Of a stretch of DNA of 12,740 bases, positions 6,825 to 11,192 are shown one piece after another. The translations under genes were made by a program, and so were the position numbers. The stretch lies in assembly GCA_046262415.1 (NCBI GenBank), contig JBHEMU010000110.1, positions 1 through 12,740 of the forward strand, written 5' to 3'. The notes beneath the pieces are model-generated. The model was not told the origin of the DNA. It worked only from the letters and a program-made list of their open reading frames with translations, and made no database searches. How positions within the stretch are numbered: the stretch's first letter is position 1; each line of letters opens with the position of its first letter. Source of the DNA: JACDAS01 sp046262415 (GTDB lineage Bacteria > Actinomycetota > Thermoleophilia > Gaiellales > Gaiellaceae).

Positions 6825-7837
6825 GCGGCGACCCCCCGGGCGAGGTCGAGCTGCGGCGCCGGCACCGCGGCGAGGACCCGGTCGAGGATGTCGTCGGGGG
6901 CGCGATCCTCGGCGAGCGCCTGGTAGGTGAGCACCAGCCGGTGGCGCATCGCGTCCTTCGCCAGCTCGGTGACGTCCTGGAGCAGCACGTAGCTGCGCCC
7001 GCGCAGCAGCGCGAGCGCCCGCGAGCTCTGGACGAGGCTGATCGGCCCTCGAGGGCTGGCCCCGAAGTCGATGTAGGGGGCGAGGTCCGGGAGGCCGGCG
7101 TCGGCGGGCCGCCTCGTCGCGGAGGCGAGCGAGACCGTGTAGCTCACGATCGACGGGTCGACGTACACTTCGCCGACCGCGCGCTGGAGCGCCCGGAGAT
7201 CGTCCAGCGAGAGCGCCTGCTCGAGGTCGGGCGGCGCCTCGAGCGAGCGGGCGACGACGGTGAGCTCCTCGTCGTGCAGCGGGTAATCGACGAGCACCTT
7301 CAGCATGAAGCGGTCGATCTGCGCCTCGGGCAGCGGGTACGTCCCCTCGGACTCGATCGGGTTCTGCGTCGCCATGACGAGGAAGGGGTCCGGGACCGGG
7401 TAGGTCGTACGCCCGATCGTCACCTGCCGCTCCTGCATCACCTCGAGCAGCGCCGACTGCACCTTCGCCGGGGCCCGGTTGATCTCGTCCGCGAGCAGGA
7501 AGTTGCAGAAGACGGGGCCGAGCTCGGTGTCGAACTGCGCCGTGTCCGCCCGGTAGATCCGTGTCCCGACGAGGTCGGAGGGGACGAGGTCCGGCGTGAA
7601 CTGGATGCGGCTGAACGTCCCGCCGAGCACGTTCGCGGCCGTCTTGATCGTCAGCGTCTTGGCCAGCCCCGGCACGCCCTCGATCAGCAGGTGGCCGCCC
7701 GTGAGCAGGCAGACGAGTACCCGCTCCAGCATCAGGTCCTGCCCGGCGATCACCTTCCTGATCTCGAAGAGCGCCCGCTCCAGCTGCTCCTTCGCCTCGG
7801 CCGGGGCCGGCGCGGGCGTGGTCGTGGTCTCGGTCAC
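6821..7837 (-). CDS. moxR: MoxR-family AAA+ ATPase
   Basis: A 338-residue cytoplasmic AAA+ ATPase. Walker A is GVPGLAKT (54-61), Walker B LLADE (114-118) is followed by INRAPAKVQSALLEVMQE, sensor 1 is in MATQNP (N159), and an arginine-containing IDRF motif follows at 174-177. The C-terminal helical domain includes the FGASPRG stretch typical of MoxR proteins. MoxR ATPases act as chaperone-like remodelers for VWA-domain partners, for example in metal-cofactor insertion or envelope stress. The short Thr/Pro-rich N-terminus (TETTTTPAPAPA) is likely disordered. The GTG start at 7837 is fixed by AGGAGG five bases upstream. It is the first gene of the six-gene unit reaching to 2173, and its promoter must lie in the 86 bases shared with the divergent response regulator. 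Confidence 0.95.
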   Translation of the reverse strand: MTETTTTPAPAPAEAKEQLERALFEIRKVIAGQDLMLERVLVCLLTGGHLLIEGVPGLAKTLTIKTAANVLGGTFSRIQFTPDLVPSDLVGTRIYRADTAQFDTELGPVFCNFLLADEINRAPAKVQSALLEVMQERQVTIGRTTYPVPDPFLVMATQNPIESEGTYPLPEAQIDRFMLKVLVDYPLHDEELTVVARSLEAPPDLEQALSLDDLRALQRAVGEVYVDPSIVSYTVSLASATRRPADAGLPDLAPYIDFGASPRGPISLVQSSRALALLRGRSYVLLQDVTELAKDAMRHRLVLTYQALAEDRAPDDILDRVLAAVPAPQLDLARGVAA

Positions 7838-7842
7838 GTCGT

Positions 7843-7848
7843 CCTCCT
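7843..7848 (-). promoter_or_regulatory. Ribosome binding site of moxR
   Basis: AGGAGG on the minus strand lies 5 bases before the GTG at 7837 and decides that start. With the DABB-like gene's site, it is one of the two strong Shine-Dalgarno sequences seen here. The moxR operon therefore has a leader, unlike the leaderless neighbours. Confidence 0.7.
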
Positions 7849-7883
7849 CGTCGGTGGCTACGCGCTACTAGACCAGCGGCGCG

Positions 7884-7905
7884 GTAAAGGCCCGATAAAG
7901 AGGAG
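7884..7905. promoter_or_regulatory. Candidate response-regulator site: two TAAAG boxes 11 bases apart
   Basis: TAAAG occurs at 7885-7889 and again at 7896-7900, so the 11-base units GTAAAGGCCCG and ATAAAGAGGAG lie head to tail. OmpR/PhoB-family regulators bind as head-to-tail dimers to direct repeats with 10-11 bp spacing. The repeats cover about -20 to -40 relative to the regulator's own transcription start and lie about 50-70 bases before moxR. The A/T-rich boxes stand out in this GC-rich DNA. Binding by the adjacent regulator is inference. Confidence 0.4.
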
Positions 7906-7909
7906 TCCG

Positions 7910-7915
7910 TACCAT
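7910..7915 (+). promoter_or_regulatory. Probable leaderless -10 box (TACCAT) of the response regulator
   Basis: TACCAT matches TANNNT and ends exactly 8 bases before the ATG at 7924, so transcription should start at or within a base or two of the start codon. GAGGAG at 7900-7905 is too far upstream (18 bases) to serve as a ribosome binding site. No good -35 hexamer is seen; the TAAAG repeats occupy that position. Confidence 0.55.
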
Positions 7916-7923
7916 TCGCTGCG

Positions 7924-8616
7924 ATGCGCCTGCTGGTCGTCGAGGACGAGCCCGACCTGGCCGATGCGCTCGCGCGCGGGCTGCGGCGGGAGGGCTACGC
8001 CGTCGACGTCGCCCGCGACGGCGAGGAGGGCTACGTCAAGGCGCGTGTGCACCCCTACGACCTCGTTTGCCTCGACCTGGGCCTCCCCGGCCTCGACGGC
8101 CGCGCGGTCTGCCGGCGCCTGCGAGCGGTCGAGCGCCCGGACGGCGTCCCACGCCCGCGGATCCTGATCCTGACGGCGCGCGACGCGCTCGAGGACCGGA
8201 TCGCCGGGCTCGACGACGGCGCCGACGACTACCTCGTGAAGCCCTTCGCCTTCGGCGAGTTGGTGGCGCGGATCCGGGCGCTCCTCCGGCGAGACTCGCC
8301 GCAGGCCGGCGCCGTGCTCCGCGTCGGCGACCTCGAGCTGGACGGCCCGCGGCACGAGGCGGCGCGGGGAGGGACCGCCCTGCCCCTGACGCCGAAGGAG
8401 TTCGCGCTGCTCCGCTACCTGATGTCGCGCCCGGGCGAGGTGGTCTCGGAGGGCCAGCTGCTCGCGCACGTCTGGGACGAGAACGTGGATCCGCGCACGC
8501 GAACGGTCCGGGTGACGGTGATGACGCTCCGGCGCAAGCTCGCGGAGGCCGGCGGCGGCGAGCAGCCGATCGAGACCGTGGTCGGCGCGGGCTATCGCCT
8601 CCGCGACCGCCCGTGA
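7924..8616 (+). CDS. OmpR/PhoB-family response regulator
   Basis: A 230-residue DNA-binding response regulator. The receiver domain (1-120) has the acidic pocket E7-D8-E9, the phosphoacceptor D51 (in LVCLDLGLPG), the switch Thr84 and Lys106 in the YLVKPF motif. A winged-helix OmpR-type domain (about 130-228) contains LTPKEFALLRYLMSRPGEVV and the RTVRVTVMTLRRKL recognition helix. All key residues are present, so it should be phosphorylated by the adjacent kinase and bind direct-repeat DNA. Its probable leaderless promoter and ATG are clear. It is divergent from the moxR operon, which makes that operon the first candidate target; this is inference. The stop overlaps the kinase start by 4 bases. 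Confidence 0.95.
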   Translation: MRLLVVEDEPDLADALARGLRREGYAVDVARDGEEGYVKARVHPYDLVCLDLGLPGLDGRAVCRRLRAVERPDGVPRPRILILTARDALEDRIAGLDDGADDYLVKPFAFGELVARIRALLRRDSPQAGAVLRVGDLELDGPRHEAARGGTALPLTPKEFALLRYLMSRPGEVVSEGQLLAHVWDENVDPRTRTVRVTVMTLRRKLAEAGGGEQPIETVVGAGYRLRDRP

Positions 8617-9815
8617 GGGTGCCGGTGCCCGCGTGGGCGCGCTCGATCCGCTTCCGCCTGACGCTGCTGTATTCGGCGGTGCTCTTCCTGCTCGCCGCCG
8701 TGCTGGTCGTCTCGCTGTACGCGGGCCTCTCCTACAGCGTGCGCGACGAGCCGGTGTCCCGCAGCGACCGCATCCGCGTCGTGCTCCGCGACGAACCCGC
8801 CGGAAGCGGGCGCACGTTCGTGGACGTCCGCGAGTTCGAGCGGCGGGTCAACGAGCACACGCTGGCGAACCTCCGCACGTTCGCGTTCGGCGCGCTCGGG
8901 GCGCTCTTCCTCGCCAGCCTCGGCGTCGGCTGGATCGTCGCCGGCCGCGTGCTGTCGCCGATCGCGCGCATCACCGCGGTCGCGAACGAGATCCAGGCCA
9001 GGAACCTGGCCCGCCGGATCGAGCTGGCCGGGCCGGACGACGAGCTGCGCCGGCTCGCGGACACGTTCGACTCGATGCTCGCCCGGCTCGAGTCCGCGTT
9101 CGCGGCGCAGCGGCAGTTCGTCGCCGACGTCTCGCACGAGCTCCGCAACCCGCTCGCGATCATCCAGTCCAACCTCGAGGTGGCGCTCGCGGACGCCGAG
9201 GGCACGCCGGAGGACCGCCGCGAGGCGGCGCAGGCGATCGGGCGGACGCTGGCCCGGATGGCGCGGCTGACCGACGACCTGCTCGCCCTCGCACGCCTGG
9301 AGCAGCCGGACCGCGTCCGCGAGCCGGTCGACCTCGCGGCGCTGCTCCGCGAGGCGAGCGAGGAGTTCCGCGCCGCCGCTACGGTCCGCGACCTCGAGCT
9401 GGAGCGGCCCGTGCGCAGCGTCGTCGTCGCGCCCGGCGAGCGCGACCTGCTCAAGCGCGCCCTGGCGAACCTGCTCGACAACGCGGTGCGCCTGGCGCCG
9501 CCCGGATCGAGGGTTCGCCTCTCCGCGGGCGCGCGCGACGGGTGGGTGTGGCTCGCGGTCGCCGACGAGGGGCCAGGTATCGCGCCCGCCGACCGCGAGC
9601 GGGTCTTCGGCCGCTTCTGGCGCGCGGACGAGACGCCCCGGCTGGGCGGCGGCAGCGGCCTGGGACTCGCGATCGTCCGGCAGATCGCCGAGCGTCACGC
9701 GGGCGGCGTGCGCGTGTTCCCGGCGGCGGGGGGAGGCTCGACGTTCGTGCTGTGGGTGCCAGCCCGCGAGGGCACCCGCGAGGTGCCCGAGCTCGACCCG
9801 ACAGCTACGCTGTAG
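8613..9815 (+). CDS. Membrane sensor histidine kinase (HAMP, HisKA, HATPase_c)
   Basis: A 400-residue kinase. TM1 is at about 17-38, a small extracytoplasmic loop at 39-87 is the presumed sensor, and TM2 is at about 88-110. A HAMP linker follows at about 111-163. The HisKA dimerisation domain has phosphoacceptor His175 in FVADVSHELRNPL. The ATPase domain has the N box with N290 (NLLDNAVRL), G1 DEGPGI, the F box FGRFWR, and G2 GGGSGLGL. Start GTG 8613 overlaps the regulator's TGA (GTGA); GTG 8619 in the same frame is an alternative. The small periplasm-facing domain has no cysteines and no recognisable ligand fold. The partner is the regulator just upstream. The layout resembles envelope-stress systems such as MprAB, which in mycobacteria sits beside an HtrA-type protease gene. 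Confidence 0.95.
   Translation: MRVPVPAWARSIRFRLTLLYSAVLFLLAAVLVVSLYAGLSYSVRDEPVSRSDRIRVVLRDEPAGSGRTFVDVREFERRVNEHTLANLRTFAFGALGALFLASLGVGWIVAGRVLSPIARITAVANEIQARNLARRIELAGPDDELRRLADTFDSMLARLESAFAAQRQFVADVSHELRNPLAIIQSNLEVALADAEGTPEDRREAAQAIGRTLARMARLTDDLLALARLEQPDRVREPVDLAALLREASEEFRAAATVRDLELERPVRSVVVAPGERDLLKRALANLLDNAVRLAPPGSRVRLSAGARDGWVWLAVADEGPGIAPADRERVFGRFWRADETPRLGGGSGLGLAIVRQIAERHAGGVRVFPAAGGGSTFVLWVPAREGTREVPELDPTATL
9806..9811 (+). promoter_or_regulatory. Probable leaderless -10 box (TACGCT) of the 61-residue gene
   Basis: TACGCT fits TANNNT and ends 8 bases before the ATG at 9820, the same spacing as for the response regulator. It lies in the last codons of the kinase gene and is part of the imperfect palindrome GCTAC-gct-GTAGC (9804-9816). 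The small gene can therefore be transcribed on its own as well as by read-through. Confidence 0.5.
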
Positions 9816-9819
9816 CGAG

Positions 9820-10005
9820 ATGGGCTTGCTGACCAGGCTGCGCCAACGGCTCTTCCGCCGCCGCGGGCCGGCGCACGAGGAGCGCAATCCGGGCAGCGAG
9901 CGAAAGGTCGACTACCGGGACGCCATGGCCGCCGGCGGCAGCGACTCCGGCAACATCCCGCCCGGCTACGTCAAGTCCTACGACGAGGGCCGGCCCAAGC
10001 ACTGA
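9820..10005 (+). CDS. Small hydrophilic protein, unknown function
   Basis: A 61-residue protein. It has a very basic amphipathic N-terminus (LLTRLRQRLFRRR) followed by a polar, Gly/Ser/Asp-rich tail ending IPPGYVKSYDEGRPKH. There is no membrane segment, cysteine or signal peptide. The basic start could bind nucleic acid or lie on the membrane surface; neither is shown. ATG 9820 is 5 bases after the kinase stop and 8 bases after a TACGCT box. The codon bias matches the neighbours. I do not recognise a family, but the length, promoter and composition argue for a real gene. It could be a small accessory protein of the two-component system, judged from position only. Confidence 0.6.
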   Translation: MGLLTRLRQRLFRRRGPAHEERNPGSERKVDYRDAMAAGGSDSGNIPPGYVKSYDEGRPKH

Positions 10006-10162
10006 AGGTCGGCGCTTCGCTCGGCGAACGGACTGTCAGACGCTGTCCGCCTCGTCCAACAGTTCCTTCGGGAGCGAACTTGCGGCTCGCGTGACCTCGA
10101 TCCCCAGGAGTCGGCCGCACCGGATCGGGTGTTGACGTAGAACGACGCGCCCTGCGGGCTGG
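10006..10162. other. 157-base gap between convergent genes, no gene assigned
   Basis: The stretch separates two convergent stop codons. A weak bulged hairpin (10013-10030, CG[C]TTCG/CGAACG) just after the small gene might help termination, but there is no U-tract. Short open stretches exist on both strands, for example a minus-strand one ending SSLPKELLDEADSV before a TGA. None has a start codon with a ribosome site or -10 box, so I do not call a gene. Confidence 0.3.
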
Positions 10163-10441
10163 TCAGCTTCCGACGATCGTGTTGTGGATCGGCGAGATGT
10201 CCGGCTCGCCGACGTCGATGCCCTCCTCTTGGAGGATCGGCATCAAGGTCCGCCCGAACCGCTCGAAGTCCTCCTGCGAGTCCCACACGTCGAAGACGTG
10301 CAGCCCCCCGCCGACCTCGAACGCGCTGTGGTACGAGCGGCCGGGCGGCGAGCCCTGCCCGGACTCCTCGAGCCGCCGCGTCACGCGGTCGTACTGCTCT
10401 GCGCTCATCGAGTCGGGGTGGAAGTAGATGCCGAGTGCCAT
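10163..10441 (-). CDS. Small dimeric alpha-beta-barrel-like protein, unknown function
   Basis: A 92-residue protein with the rhythm of a ferredoxin-like alpha-beta barrel subunit: a first strand (MALGIYFHP), a helix (SAEQYDRVTRRLEES), a strand with HSAFEVGGGLHVFDVWDS, a helix (QEDFERFGRTLMPIL), and a last strand region (EPDISPIHNTIV). This pattern is shared by antibiotic-biosynthesis-monooxygenase-like and stress-responsive dimeric barrels common in actinobacteria. A specific reaction cannot be assigned. The start at ATG 10441 is fixed by AAGGAGG eight bases upstream; an in-frame ATG at 10462 lies upstream of that ribosome site and is rejected. It has its own promoter at about 10473-10503, so it is independent of the toxin-antitoxin genes upstream. 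Confidence 0.8.
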   Translation of the reverse strand: MALGIYFHPDSMSAEQYDRVTRRLEESGQGSPPGRSYHSAFEVGGGLHVFDVWDSQEDFERFGRTLMPILQEEGIDVGEPDISPIHNTIVGS

Positions 10442-10449
10442 CGGTAGCG

Positions 10450-10456
10450 CCTCCTT
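10450..10456 (-). promoter_or_regulatory. Ribosome binding site of the alpha-beta-barrel-like gene
   Basis: AAGGAGG on the minus strand, 8 bases before ATG 10441. It is a near-perfect Shine-Dalgarno match and rules out the longer reading from 10462. Confidence 0.75.
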
Positions 10457-10472
10457 GGTCAAGGGACGCTCA

Positions 10473-10503
10473 ATCCTACGCCGGTGGGATCTGCCTCGGT
10501 CAA
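10473..10503 (-). promoter_or_regulatory. Candidate sigma-70-type promoter
   Basis: On the minus strand, TTGACC (10503-10498) resembles the -35 consensus at five of six positions. It is followed after 19 bases by TAGGAT (10478-10473), a TANNNT -10. The expected start near 10466 would leave a leader of about 25 bases containing the AAGGAGG site. The 19-base spacer is slightly long. Confidence 0.5.
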
Positions 10504-10532
10504 CACCACCGGCGGCGGCCGGCTCGGCTGGG

Positions 10533-10926
10533 TCAGGCGCCGGCGGGCCAGTGATCGATGCCGAGGCCCTGCATCGGGAAGTCCTTCGGGTTCCCGGTCG
10601 CGAGGCGCGCGCCCGCTGAGAGGGCGGCGGCGGCGATCAGGCAGTCCGCCTGGGTGAGCATCCGGCCGATCGCCGCGAAATCTCGTCGCCACGCACCCGC
10701 CTGCCACCCGGCGCGCTCCGAGCGGGACGACGCGAAGGCCCGAGAAGAGAGTCTCCGCCGCCGGCTGCTCCGTCTCCCGCAGCCCGCGGACGGTCTCCTC
10801 GATGGTGATCGCGCACACGCAGGGTGCGTCTCCCGCTGCGCGGAGGCCACGAAGCCCGTCGACGGCCCGCGGCCGCCCGCGCAGGAGGTCGATCACGACG
10901 GTGGTGTCGAGCAGGACCGGAGCCAC
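10533..10926 (-). pseudogene. vapC: VapC-like PIN-domain toxin, frameshifted
   Basis: The GTG at 10926 shares one base with the vapB stop (TAGTG) and starts a PIN domain: APVLLDTTVVIDLLRG with the first Asp, then ITIEETVRGL with the Glu. After LFSGLRVVPLG the homology jumps to another frame and continues as GWQAGAWRRDFAAIGR, then QADCLIAAAA and ATGNPKDF, to the TGA at 10533. The switch lies at about 10711-10722. The span is 394 bases (3n+1), so one base has been gained or two lost relative to a normal gene of about 131 residues. All four acidic PIN positions survive but are split over two frames. The toxin would not be made as one protein unless this is a sequencing error or a programmed frameshift. 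PIN toxins cut RNA. Confidence 0.75.
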
Positions 10927-11183
10927 TACCCCACGCGGGGCGCGTCCGCGCGGCGCTGTTCGCGCACCCAGCGGGCGGGGTCGCCGTCCCACTCGTGGCC
11001 GGCGTCGTCGATCGCCCCGAGCGACGACTCGATCAGCTCCCAGCGACGCTCGTCGTCGAGCGCGTGGCGAACCGCCCGCGCCACGAACCAGCTTCGCCGT
11101 CTCGGACCGACACGGCGGTCGAGCTCCCGGACGAGATCGTCGTCGAGGACTATGTGCATACGCACGCACACAGCCTTGCACAT
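10926..11183 (-). CDS. vapB: VapB-like ribbon-helix-helix antitoxin
   Basis: Up to 85 residues from ATG 11183. The family-like part begins at the second in-frame ATG, 11159, with MHIVLDDDLVRELDRRVGP, which would give 77 residues; neither ATG has a good ribosome site. The N-terminal strand plus the helix RRRSWFVARAVRHALDDE is a ribbon-helix-helix DNA-binding unit. The C-terminal part (HEWDGDPARWVREQRR) is the likely toxin-binding tail. VapB neutralises VapC and represses its own operon. The stop shares one base with the vapC GTG, the usual coupling. The upstream acyl-CoA ligase gene ends only 9 bases before 11183, so the pair may be transcribed by read-through. A TAGCGA sequence six bases before 11183 is a weak -10 candidate. 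Confidence 0.78.
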   Translation of the reverse strand: MCKAVCVRMHIVLDDDLVRELDRRVGPRRRSWFVARAVRHALDDERRWELIESSLGAIDDAGHEWDGDPARWVREQRRADAPRVG

Positions 11184-11192
11184 ACGTGGTCG

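Noticed and set aside
7838..7923. A -10 box for moxR on the minus strand (TAGTAG, TAGCGC and TAGCCA were considered)
   Set aside because: None ends in T as in TANNNT and no -35 accompanies them. A promoter must be here, but I cannot point to it.
8067..8612. An upstream extension of the histidine kinase frame through the response regulator gene
   Set aside because: This part is out of frame with the regulator and has no kinase motifs; the kinase begins with GTG 8613 just before TM1.
10442..10462. Longer N-terminus (MTKEALP) for the alpha-beta-barrel-like protein
   Set aside because: These codons contain the AAGGAGG ribosome site for ATG 10441, and the fold starts right at that Met.
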